Source: Candidatus Sulfopaludibacter sp. SbA3 (GTDB taxonomy: Bacteria > Acidobacteriota > Terriglobia > Bryobacterales > Bryobacteraceae). From it: a DNA stretch of 11,735 bases. Below the pieces are notes generated by a model. It ran no database searches and was not told the origin of the DNA. It was given only the letters and a program-made list of their open reading frames with translations. Position 1 is the stretch's first letter. Each line of letters opens with the position of its first letter. Positions 1 through 6,743 of the stretch are shown one piece after another. The DNA lies in the NCBI GenBank assembly GCA_900290315.1, contig OKRF01000064.1:1-11735 (forward strand), written 5' to 3'. Both the position numbers and the translations under genes were made by a program.

Positions 1-89
1 AGCCAGGCACGAAGATTCGCCAAAAGGCGGCGAATTTCGAGCCTGGCACGGATTTGCGGCGGAGACACGGTTCGGGATTTTCGAGGGTG
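1..89. repeat. Intergenic hairpin repeat, copy 1
   Basis: First copy of a non-coding repeat whose second copy begins 165 bp later. Bases 1-63 match 166-228 with a single difference (T36 versus C201). The tail 54-89 matches 234-269 at 32 of 36 positions. The core folds into a long stem-loop: 2-8 pairs with 41-47 (GCCAGGC/GCCTGGC), 10-11 with 38-39, and 13-21 with 29-37 (ATTCGCC/GGCGAAT plus a G-T wobble and an A-T), closed by a 7-base AAAAGGC loop. The copy touches the window edge, so the array may extend to the left. Family unknown to me; it resembles REP/MITE-like intergenic elements of acidobacterial genomes. Confidence 0.85.
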
Positions 90-165
90 TTTAAAAGCCC
101 GGGGCGGGCAACGATGGGAAGGAAAATGGGGGAACGCGTCGGGGTTTCGCGAAGGGGCAAATTCG

Positions 166-269
166 AGCCAGGCACGAAGATTCGCCAAAAGGCGGCGAAT
201 CTCGAGCCTGGCACGGATTTGCGGCGGACGGGTTTGCGGCGGACACTCGGCTCGGGTTTTTCGAGGGTG
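166..269. repeat. Intergenic hairpin repeat, copy 2
   Basis: Second copy of the left-edge repeat. The same stem forms: 167-173 with 206-212 and 178-186 with 194-202. The only base that differs from copy 1 in the core (C201) turns a G-T wobble into a G-C pair, so the fold is kept. This copy is about 15 bp longer because a short unit, TTTGCGGCGGAC, is present twice, at 218-229 and 233-244. The end, 234-269, matches the tail of copy 1. The stretch 1-317 contains no gene I can support: the only ORF through it runs across both repeats and simply translates them. Confidence 0.85.
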
Positions 270-317
270 GCACGAGTTTGCGGCGTCCCACCTGCGACAG
301 TTGGTAGCATGATCTAG

Positions 318-1328
318 ATGTCGTCTGAACCCTCCATCCTCACTACCACCGTGGGATCCTACCCGATTCCGGAATGGCTGGCGGCGCTGCCTAGCGAGCA
401 GGCGCGTTTGGACGCCACGCGCGTGGTCTTCGACATCCAACGCCAGGCGGGGATCGACCTGGCCACCGATGGCGAACTGTACCGCTTCGACGTGAACCAT
501 CCCGACACCAACGGCATGATCGAATACTTCATCCGGCCCATGGCGGGCATGCGCGCCCAGGTGGGCCGCAGCGATCACGAAGCCTTCGCGCGGATGAACG
601 CCATGCGCTATCGCCGGAAAGCCTCGGGCGTAGTGGAAGGGCCGTTGGGCGAAGGCTCGCTCAATCTGCTGGCCGATTGCGAACTGGCCGCCAGTGTGGC
701 GGGTGGGCCGTTCAAGTTCACCGTCACCAGCCCCTACATGCTGGCGCGCACCCTGCTGGACCGGCATTACGGTGACTTCGAAAAGTTGGTGATGGCGGTA
801 GCCTCCGTGCTGGCGCAGCAGGTAGGCGGGCTTCCGTGTAGTTGCCTGCAAGTGGACGAAGCGAATATTCCGGGCAACCCGTCCGACGGCCCCATGGCCG
901 CGGCGGCTATCAATTGCGTGCTCGATTGCTTCTCCGGAAGCCGGGCGGTGCACCTGTGTTTCGGCAACTATGGCGGCCAGACCATCCAAAGAGGCGAGTG
1001 GCGGGCGCTCATCGACTTTCTGAACCGGTTGCACGTGGACCACCTGGTGCTGGAGATGGCGCACCGACGGCACGCCGACCTGGAAGCGCTCAGAGACGTG
1101 GACCCGCGCATCCGCCTGGGGATCGGCGTGGTGGATGTGAAGGTGAACCAGGTGGAAACGCCGGAGCAGATTGCCGGCACTCTGGAGCGCGCCGAAAGCG
1201 TATTGGGGCGTGGACGCGTGGGCTGGATTCATCCCGACTGCGGATTCTGGATGCTTCGGCGCTCCGTGGCGGACCGCAAGATCGCAGCGCTATGCAAGGG
1301 CCGCGACCTCTACCTGGGGCGCGGATGA
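318..1328 (+). CDS. MetE C-terminal-like zinc methyltransferase (cobalamin-independent methionine synthase family)
   Basis: A 336-residue cytoplasmic protein of the UROD/MetE-like TIM-barrel superfamily. The opening with TTTVGSYP near residues 9-16 is the family's usual start, which supports this ATG although no clear Shine-Dalgarno precedes it. Expected zinc and thiol-activating ligands are visible: His212 and Cys214 (in VHLCFGNYGG), Glu246 (in LVLEMAHR) and Cys308 (in GWIHPDCGFW). Asp180-Glu181 (LQVDEANI) matches the conserved barrel motif near the methyl-donor site. At 336 residues it corresponds only to the catalytic C-terminal half of classical MetE (about 750 residues), as in archaeal-type MetE and hydroxypropyl-CoM-lyase-like enzymes. 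The likely reaction is methyl or alkyl transfer to a thiol such as homocysteine; the actual donor and acceptor cannot be read from sequence. The gene stands alone between the repeats and the propeller gene. Confidence 0.85.
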   Translation: MSSEPSILTTTVGSYPIPEWLAALPSEQARLDATRVVFDIQRQAGIDLATDGELYRFDVNHPDTNGMIEYFIRPMAGMRAQVGRSDHEAFARMNAMRYRRKASGVVEGPLGEGSLNLLADCELAASVAGGPFKFTVTSPYMLARTLLDRHYGDFEKLVMAVASVLAQQVGGLPCSCLQVDEANIPGNPSDGPMAAAAINCVLDCFSGSRAVHLCFGNYGGQTIQRGEWRALIDFLNRLHVDHLVLEMAHRRHADLEALRDVDPRIRLGIGVVDVKVNQVETPEQIAGTLERAESVLGRGRVGWIHPDCGFWMLRRSVADRKIAALCKGRDLYLGRG

Positions 1329-1378
1329 TCGCCTGGAGTCCGTGAGCCGTTGAGCCCTCTTTTGACGCATGTCTTGAT

Positions 1379-1383
1379 GGAGG
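1379..1383 (+). promoter_or_regulatory. Shine-Dalgarno for the propeller/cytochrome gene
   Basis: GGAGG lies 6 bases before the ATG at 1390 and fixes that start. The protein begins directly with a signal peptide, which agrees. The 61-bp gap after the previous stop has no convincing promoter or terminator. Confidence 0.7.
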
Positions 1384-1389
1384 TACAAA

Positions 1390-2766
1390 ATGCCCGAATT
1401 CAAGACCCTAAAGCTCACCCTGTTGGCGGCTCTACCTTTGCTGGCAACAGGGCCCCTGGCCGCAGCCGCGGCGTTGGGCAATCCCGGCCCGTCTTACACG
1501 CTATTTGAAAGCGGCCAGGTTCGTCCCCTGGCGCTTTCGGCCGACCACAAGACGCTATTTGCCGTCAACACGCCGGACAACCGGCTCGAAATTCTCGACG
1601 TCTCTTCCGATGACGGACCGCGTCTTTTGGACGAGGTGGTGGTCGGGCTCGAACCAGTGGCTGTCGCGGTGCGCAACGACTCCGAAGTCTGGGTAGTCAA
1701 CCACTTGTCCGATTCCATTAGTGTGGTTCAATTGACCGGCCGGCATGGGCCTCACGTGGAACGCACCTTATTAGTAGGCGACGAGCCGCGGGACATCGTA
1801 TTTGCCGGCCCCGGCCGCTCGCGCGCATTCGTCACCACGGCACATCGCGGCCAGAATACCGGACGCGATCCACAACTCTTCACTGCGGGGGTTGGCCGCG
1901 CGGACGTGTGGGTCTTCGATGCCAATAACCTGGGAAGCACGCTGGGTGGAACGCCGTTAACAGTCGTTACGCTCTTCACCGACACACCCCGCGCACTAGC
2001 AGTTGCTCCGGACGGCCGCACGGTCTACGCCGCTGGATTGCTTACCGGCAATCGCACCACGTCTATCTTTGAACTGGCTATGCCGCCCGGCTCATTGCCG
2101 GGACCTCGAACGAATTTCCAGGGACACTACCAGCCGCAGACGGGACTCATCGTCAAGTTCAACGGCAGTCACTGGGTGGATAAGCAGACCGAAAAGATCT
2201 GGGACAACCAGGTGATGTTCAATCTTCCGGACAAGGACGTCTTCGCGATCGACGCCATGGCCAACCCGCCAACTCCCATTACGGGCAAGGGCGGTATCTT
2301 CAGCGGCGTCGGCACCGTGCTGTTCAATATGGCGGTAAATCCGGTCAGCGGAAAAGTATACGTTTCCAATACGGACGCCCAAAACGACACGCGCTTCGAA
2401 GGGCCGGGAATCTTCGCGGAAGCACCGTGCGCGGCCACACGCACGAGAATCACATTTCGATTCTGTCGAGCGACGGCACTGTCGCGGTACGGCATATCAA
2501 TAAGCACATCGACTACAGCAAGTGTTGCGCGGCAATTCCAAACACGGAGAACGACCGGAGCCTGGCATTTCCAACAGGCATGGAAGTTACCGCCGATGGC
2601 CGCACGCTTTACGTGGCTGCGTTGGGCAGCAGCAAGGTGGGAATCTTCGATACTTCGGAACTCGAGCAAGACACGTTCGTGCCTTCTGTTACCAACCAGA
2701 TTCCGGTATCCGGCGGTGGGCCCACGGGCCTGGTCATGGATGAAGGCCGGCATCGCCTCTACGTAA
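1390..2766 (+). pseudogene. Fragment 1 of the broken gene: signal peptide and first propeller blades
   Basis: This is what the first start would actually translate. Genuine family sequence runs to about base 2419 (residue 343, ending [12 protein letters not shown]); the remaining 115 or so residues are out-of-frame and have an Arg/Ser/Thr-rich composition unlike the protein before them. If translated, it would yield an incomplete propeller with no heme site. Confidence 0.75.
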
Positions 2767-2889
2767 TGACGCGGTTCGACAATGCGATTTCGGTGGTCGA
2801 CATTTCGCGCCGGGCGGAAACACAGCACGTCACGCTGCACAATCCCGAACCCGCCAGCGTCACGCTTGGCCGAAGGCTACTTTACGATG
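2420..2889 (+). pseudogene. Fragment 2 of the broken gene: last propeller blades
   Basis: Genuine sequence in a second frame, beginning [16 protein letters not shown] and carrying the last two blades ([30 protein letters not shown]), ending at GRRLLYD. An ORF-caller would start it at GTG 2427 and run on to 3179, but everything after 2889 in that frame is out of register because of the 11-bp duplication. There is no Shine-Dalgarno at the GTG. Confidence 0.7.
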
Positions 2890-2900
2890 ACTTTACGATG
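2879..2900 (+). repeat. Perfect 11-bp tandem duplication causing a frameshift
   Basis: ACTTTACGATG occurs twice in direct succession (2879-2889, 2890-2900). Removing one copy gives an uninterrupted [18 protein letters not shown] running straight into the CASCH heme site. The duplication is therefore the lesion, and replication slippage is the simplest cause. Confidence 0.9.
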
Positions 2901-3055
2901 CGTCCCACACGTCCAGCCACGGCGATTCCGCTTGCGCCAGTTGCCACATCTTCGGAGATTTTGATGGGCTCGCCTGGGACCTGGGAAATCCCGACAATAC
3001 CGAACTCGCAAACATCATGCCGAACCGTTCCTTTCCGCCAACCGATCCCATTTGA
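2890..3055 (+). pseudogene. Fragment 3 of the broken gene: first heme site
   Basis: Short piece in a third frame, too small to be called as a gene. It reads [14 protein letters not shown], then CASCH (heme c site), then [16 protein letters not shown], and stops at TGA 3053-3055 after FPPTDPI. Restoring one T in the TTT at 3051-3053 joins it to LNAPGFDRS in the next fragment. Without this piece neither neighbour contains the first heme. Confidence 0.75.
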
Positions 3056-4197
3056 ATGCTCCCGGCTTCGATCGCTCTTTCCAGCCGATGAAGGGACCCA
3101 TGGTGACGCAAAGCCTCCGCGGCATGACAAACCACGGACCGATGCACTGGCGCGGCGATCGCAACGGCTCGCTGGATGAGCCTACCAGCCAGCCCGATGG
3201 CGGACAGTTCGACGAGGCTCTCGGCTTCAAGAAGTTCAATCCCGCATTCCAAACCCTGGTGGGGCGTGCCGATACGCTCACCGACTCGGAATCGGAAATG
3301 CAGTCCCTCACCGATTTCATCCTGCAGGTGGTCTATCCGCCCAATCCCATTCGCAACCTGGATAACTCCCTGACACCGGATCAGGCGGCGGGATTCGCTC
3401 AGTTCTTTCAACCCAATACCCAGTTCACGCAGAGTTGCAACGATTGCCACCGGCTGGACCTGAACGGGAATCGCCAGTTCGGCGTAGCGCGTCCGGGGTT
3501 CTTCGGCACCATGGGCGAAATCAACTTTCTCACCTTCGACCCCAAGCTTCCGCAGCCCCTGAAGATTCCCCACCTGCGCAACATGTATCAGAAGGTGGGC
3601 CGCTTCGGCACGGGGTCCATGGACGTGGCCGGCGTTCCCCTGTTCGAAAACCGCGGCTATCCGAACATGGGAGACCAGATGCGTGGCTTCGGCTTCCTGC
3701 ACGATGGCGGCATCGATACGCTGTTCCGCTTCCTGACCGCGTTTCCCTTCAGCACGGCGGCCAGCGCGAATGGTTTTCCGCTGGGTACCGGGGGAGACGC
3801 GATGCGCCGCCAGATGGAGGAGTACATGATGGTGTTCGACAGCAACATGGCGCCCATCGTGGGCCAGCAGATTACGCCGACTGCCGGAGTGGTGGCGTCG
3901 GTGAGCCCGCGCATCAATCTGATGATGGCGCGCGCCACGGCGGGAGAATGCGACCTGGTAGTCAAAACGCGTCTCGACGAAGGAGAAGCCGGGTTCCTTT
4001 TCAATAACGCTGGTGCCTTCGTGCCGGATCGCCATGGGGCGCCGTCCGTTTCGTTCCAGGGCCTGATTGACATGGCCCAGGATCAGGGCCTGGCGATCAC
4101 GTTCACGTGCGCGCCTCCCGGGTCGGGCGTGCGTATGGCTCTCGATCGCAATGGCGATGGCATCTACGACGGGGACTCATTAGCGAACCACAGGTAG
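3052..4197 (+). pseudogene. Fragment 4 of the broken gene: cytochrome c C-terminal part
   Basis: About 381 codons, back in the original frame. It contains MKGPMVTQSLRGM and GPMHWRGDR, the second heme site CNDCH at 3436-3450, IPHLRNMYQKVGRFG, and GFGFLHDGGIDTLFRFL, which matches the region after the second heme in di-heme peroxidases. The apparent TTG start at 3052 has no ribosome site and no signal peptide, so an independent product would not be exported for heme attachment. The 3' end overlaps the quinoprotein gene on the other strand by 18 bp. Confidence 0.75.
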
Positions 4198-6015
4198 CGC
4201 GAACGCAACGTAAGCGCCCGCGATGGCTCCCTGGGTGGCGGGTGTGAGCCCCACCTGTGCGGAGGCGCAGAAAACGATGAACTCACGGCCACCGATTTCG
4301 TAGACCGCGGGAATGCCTTCCAGCGCCGCATCCACTTCCCGCTCCCACAGCGCTTTGCCCGTCTCCACGTCCAAGGCGCGGATGGTGCGGTCGCGCGTTC
4401 CCGCGAAGAGCAGGCCACCGGCGGTGACCACCGGGCCCACTTTGGGATAGTGCGAGCCGGTGTTCTTCACGCCTCGGGCGGCGAGCTCCGGAACGTCGCC
4501 GAGCGCGATCTTCCACTTGATGGTCCCCTGGTTCAGGTCATACGCGGTGAGAGACGACCACGGCGGCCCGATGGGAGAGAGGCCGTTGGCCGCCGTCACC
4601 AGGCCGAAGCCGCTGGTGTAGCGGACGCCCGCCGGGGCAGCGGGGCCGGGAACCAGTTTGAGAATCGCGGGTAGATCTTTGGAGACCACGAAGAGGGTGC
4701 CGTTGGCAGGGTCCACCGCGGCCCCGCCCCAGTTGGCCCCGCCGTTGTTTCCGGGCATCTGAATGGTGGGCCGGAGTCCGGGCGGTGTGAACAGACCTTC
4801 GTTGCGGGCGCTCAGAATCTGGTCGCGGAATCGCGCGCGGTCCTGCGGGTCGATGTAGGGATTGAGGTCGTCCGCGGTGAATTTCTGGCGCGCGAACGGC
4901 GGCGGCCTGGTGGGAAAGGGCTGGGTGGGCCAGGCCTCTTCGCCCGCCATGTCGGAACGGGGCACGGGCTTTTCTTCGATGGGCCACAGGGGCGCGCCGG
5001 AGACACGGTCGAAAACCCAGACGAACCCCTGCTTGCTCACCTGCGCCACGGCGTCCACCGTTTTGCCCTCGTGCCGGACCGTCAACAGCTTCGGGGCGGT
5101 GGCATCGTCGTAGTCCCAAATATCGTGGTGGACCATCTGGAAGTGCCACAGCCGTTTGCCGGTGCGCGCGTCCAGGGCGAGGAGCGAATCGCCGAACAGG
5201 TTGGCGCCTTTGCGGTCGGCGCCATAGAAGTTGTACTTGGCGCTCGCGGTGGGCGCATAGACGATGCCCCGTGCCTGGTCCAGCGAAAACTCGCTCCACA
5301 CGTTGGCGCCGCCCACAGTCTTCCACGCGTCCGCGGGCCACGTGTCGTAGCCGAATTCGCCGGGATGCGGGATGGTATGGAAGGTCCACACCAGTTTGCC
5401 CGTGCGGACGTCGAAGGCGCGGATATCGCCCGGTGCCGAACCATATCCCTGATTGGTGGCCGAGCCAAGGATGAGCAGGTTTTCGAATACCCGGCCGGGA
5501 GTGGTGGATTGCACCAGCGTGAGCGACTTGGGGTCGCGGCCGAGCCCTTCCTTCAGGTCGACGCGGCCGCCGGTACCGAACGAAAGGATCGGCTTTCCGG
5601 TGCGTGCATCGATGGCCTGCAGCGCGTGATTCGCGCAGAACAGCAGGCGGCGGTCTGAGCGATCTTGGCTTTCCCAGTAATTGATGCCGCGATTGGTGAT
5701 GATGGCTGCCGGCGGATCGGGTGTATAAGTCCAGATCTCCTTCCCGGTGCGCGCGTCCAGAGCCACAATCGAGTTCCTCTTCGCCAAGACGTAGAGCAGA
5801 CCATCGACCATGATGGGGTTGAACGAATACTTCTGGCCGTCGCCAGTGGGGTAGGTCCAGGCGCGCTCCAGCTTGCCCACGTTGGAGCGATTGATCTGCG
5901 CGAGCGCGGAATACTGGGCGGAATCGCCGCCGCCGGCGTAGTCCTTCCAGGTGGTATGATCCTGCGCGCTGGCGGCGAGGCAGGCGAGGACGAGGAGATA
6001 TTTCGGTTGGGTCAT
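4180..6015 (-). CDS. Exported PQQ-dependent dehydrogenase-like quinoprotein without cytochrome domain
   Basis: A 611-residue eight-bladed quinoprotein of the methanol/glucose dehydrogenase superfamily. The chosen ATG gives a short signal sequence, MTQPKYLLVLACLAASAQ; Cys12 in VLAC could make it a lipoprotein. An upstream in-frame extension of about 120 codons is shadow. Family signatures: W23KDYAGGGDSAQYS, INYWES (111-116), FHTIPHPGEFG (212-222), TASAKYNFYG (256-265), FQMVHHDIWDYD (292-303, carrying the expected Asp region), and several blade motifs such as LDARTGKEIW, FDVRTGKLVW and LDVETGKALW. There is no CxxCH, so no built-in heme, and no vicinal Cys-Cys pair typical of alcohol dehydrogenases. 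This matches soluble glucose/sugar-type members and, as I recall, the 'acido-empty-quinoprotein' group named for genomes lacking PQQ synthesis. It probably oxidises a sugar or alcohol in the periplasm and passes electrons to a separate acceptor; substrate unknown. Confidence 0.88.
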   Translation of the reverse strand: MTQPKYLLVLACLAASAQDHTTWKDYAGGGDSAQYSALAQINRSNVGKLERAWTYPTGDGQKYSFNPIMVDGLLYVLAKRNSIVALDARTGKEIWTYTPDPPAAIITNRGINYWESQDRSDRRLLFCANHALQAIDARTGKPILSFGTGGRVDLKEGLGRDPKSLTLVQSTTPGRVFENLLILGSATNQGYGSAPGDIRAFDVRTGKLVWTFHTIPHPGEFGYDTWPADAWKTVGGANVWSEFSLDQARGIVYAPTASAKYNFYGADRKGANLFGDSLLALDARTGKRLWHFQMVHHDIWDYDDATAPKLLTVRHEGKTVDAVAQVSKQGFVWVFDRVSGAPLWPIEEKPVPRSDMAGEEAWPTQPFPTRPPPFARQKFTADDLNPYIDPQDRARFRDQILSARNEGLFTPPGLRPTIQMPGNNGGANWGGAAVDPANGTLFVVSKDLPAILKLVPGPAAPAGVRYTSGFGLVTAANGLSPIGPPWSSLTAYDLNQGTIKWKIALGDVPELAARGVKNTGSHYPKVGPVVTAGGLLFAGTRDRTIRALDVETGKALWEREVDAALEGIPAVYEIGGREFIVFCASAQVGLTPATQGAIAGAYVAFALPVVR

Positions 6016-6029
6016 GGGGTAATGTGGAT

Positions 6030-6035
6030 AGTATA
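6030..6035 (-). promoter_or_regulatory. Possible -10 box (TATACT) for the quinoprotein gene
   Basis: On the minus strand TATACT lies 14 bases before the ATG at 6015, within the only about 40-bp space between divergent genes. No good -35 is seen at the right distance, and there is no Shine-Dalgarno before that ATG, so the transcript would be leaderless or nearly so. Weak. Confidence 0.25.
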
Positions 6036-6040
6036 GAGCC

Positions 6041-6046
6041 AAGGAG
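6041..6046 (+). promoter_or_regulatory. Shine-Dalgarno selecting a TTG start
   Basis: AAGGAG sits 8 bases before TTG 6055 but overlaps the alternative GTG at 6046, which it could not serve. This favours TTG as the true start of the gene that follows. Confidence 0.5.
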
Positions 6047-6054
6047 TGGCGCGC

Positions 6055-6465
6055 TTGGGCACGTTGGAGTTCCATTTCACGGAAACCAGTTATCAGACCG
6101 CGCCGCTGGCGGACTATGGCGCAGCGTTCCGCGAGCGGGCTGGCGCTCTGTTTCGTCTGGTGGCGGAGCGCGTTGGCGCGGCCAGAGCAAAGGAGTTCAA
6201 AGGCAGCTACAGCGTGATTGCCGGGTCCAGCGATGCTACCGCCGCAAAAATCGTGATCTACGAAGCGGGCAAGGGCAAAATCAACGGCCATGACCCGCAA
6301 CTCGCCGACGGCATATACATTCTGATTCGCGTCCACGGCACCGCTCGCCGTACCATCGCGGTGGCGCCGATGCACCAGGAGCGGTTCGCCTATTTCCGGC
6401 TGCTGGACGGGCAGGCGTTAGACGAAATGGCGGACTTCCTGGCGGCGTGCGCCACAGCGCAATAG
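6055..6465 (+). CDS. Conserved-looking protein of unknown function
   Basis: About 136 residues from TTG 6055 (139 if the GTG at 6046 is used). I do not recognise the family. It starts GTLEFHFTETSY, has a helix-like middle (FRERAGALFRLVAERVGAARAKEF), then strand-like segments (YSVIAGSSDATAAKIVIYE; DGIYILIRVHG; RRTIAVAP; RFAYFRLL) and ends in a helix, DEMADFLAACATA. This suggests a small cytoplasmic alpha/beta protein with no signal peptide and no obvious catalytic motif. It diverges from the quinoprotein gene with only about 40 bp between them and is followed 35 bp later by a small basic gene, probably on one transcript. Codon use and GC match the neighbours, so I take it as a real gene. Confidence 0.65.
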   Translation: MGTLEFHFTETSYQTAPLADYGAAFRERAGALFRLVAERVGAARAKEFKGSYSVIAGSSDATAAKIVIYEAGKGKINGHDPQLADGIYILIRVHGTARRTIAVAPMHQERFAYFRLLDGQALDEMADFLAACATAQ

Positions 6466-6485
6466 CAGGTGGCGATATGATGGGC

Positions 6486-6494
6486 GAGGAGGGG
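6486..6494 (+). promoter_or_regulatory. Strong Shine-Dalgarno inside the upstream extension of a small gene
   Basis: GAGGAGGGG lies 6 bases before ATG 6501. It decides the start of the small gene in favour of 6501 rather than the ATG pair at 6477/6480 or the GTG at 6447, none of which has a comparable site. Confidence 0.6.
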
Positions 6495-6500
6495 AGCGGG

Positions 6501-6668
6501 ATGAAAATGCATTCTCGGTACAAGCGTCTCCGCGACGCCATCGAGAGAATCAAGCGGTTCTTCAAACGCGAGCCGGAATCGCCCGACGATCCCTACGCGT
6601 TGGTGGCCGCGCCCAAGAAGCCCCGGACACCGCGGCGGAGCGCGGGGGCGGAAGCTTCGTTGGAGTAG
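6501..6668 (+). CDS. Small basic protein with DDPYALVAAPKKP tail, unknown function
   Basis: A 55-residue protein from ATG 6501. The first half is a strongly basic, amphipathic helix-like stretch (KRLRDAIERIKRFFKRE). The second half is a flexible Pro/Lys/Arg-rich tail, DDPYALVAAPKKPRTPRRSA, ending in EASLE. I have the impression that small acidobacterial proteins with a 'DPYA-V-aP' tail recur, but cannot confirm it here. There is no signal peptide or cysteine. The gene starts 35 bp after the preceding stop and ends just before the hairpin in the convergent gap. The helix and tail would suit nucleic-acid, membrane-surface or protein binding; no function is assigned. Confidence 0.5.
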   Translation: MKMHSRYKRLRDAIERIKRFFKREPESPDDPYALVAAPKKPRTPRRSAGAEASLE

Positions 6669-6682
6669 CGGATCACACACGC

Positions 6683-6717
6683 GAAAGAAGACAGACGACA
6701 AAAGACGATCGTCTGTC
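6683..6717 (-). terminator. Hairpin with U-rich tail, likely terminator of the glycosidase operon
   Basis: A perfect 9-bp stem, GACAGACGA (6690-6698) with TCGTCTGTC (6709-6717), around a 10-base loop, in the gap between convergent genes. Read on the minus strand it lies 27 bp past the GH53 stop and is followed by TTCTTTC (6689-6683), a modest U-tract. Read on the plus strand no U-tract follows. The right arm also lies in a 12-bp perfect palindrome, AGACGATCGTCT (6703-6714), so two folds compete. Confidence 0.5.
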
Positions 6718-6743
6718 CTACGGCCAGCGGCTTGGCGGCGGCG

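Larger units (their letters stand above)
1390..4197 (+). pseudogene. Exported beta-propeller / di-heme cytochrome c (MauG/CCP-like) fusion, broken by three frame changes
   Basis: Restored, this would be one protein of about 932 residues. Residues 1-27 are a signal peptide. Residues about 40-470 carry repeated YVTN-type blades (for example [40 protein letters not shown]). A cytochrome part follows with two heme c sites, CASCH (2933-2947, restored residue 512) and CNDCH (3436-3450, residue 680). Its signatures SLRGM...GPMHWRGDR, IPHLRNMYQKVG and FLHDGG-DTL resemble di-heme peroxidase/MauG proteins. The tail has an acidic DRNGDGIYDGD motif that may bind calcium. The reading frame changes three times: near 2418-2419 (one G apparently lost), at 2879-2900 (11-bp tandem duplication) and near 3051-3053 (one T apparently lost). 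Conserved sequence resumes exactly after each lesion, so the breaks are recent or are sequence errors. The site of action would be the periplasm; the role is probably electron transfer or peroxide/quinone chemistry, substrate unknown. Confidence 0.85.

Noticed and set aside
1..269. CRISPR-like array
   Set aside because: Only two copies with a unit of about 90-100 bp, imperfect tails and no spacer pattern or cas genes.
54..317. 87-codon plus-strand ORF over the left region
   Set aside because: It runs through both repeat copies and just translates them (repeated EPGT and Arg-rich segments); no ribosome site, no family, and it ends directly at the MetE-like start.
842..1345. 167-codon plus-strand ORF
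   Set aside because: Alternate frame inside the MetE-like gene, Arg/Gly/Pro/Ala-rich; the covering gene carries all zinc ligands.
2410..3055. Programmed ribosomal frameshifting in the cytochrome gene
   Set aside because: Three separate events would be needed, there is no slippery heptamer at the sites, and one is plainly an 11-bp duplication.
2893..4035. 380-codon minus-strand ORF
   Set aside because: Antisense shadow of the cytochrome fragment, His/Arg-rich composition, no recognised domain, while the plus strand has clear heme motifs.
6016..6375. N-terminal extension of the quinoprotein by 120 codons
   Set aside because: The extension lacks a signal peptide and lies antisense to the 6055-6465 gene, while ATG 6015 gives a proper signal peptide followed at once by the conserved W-x-x-Y-G-G-x start.
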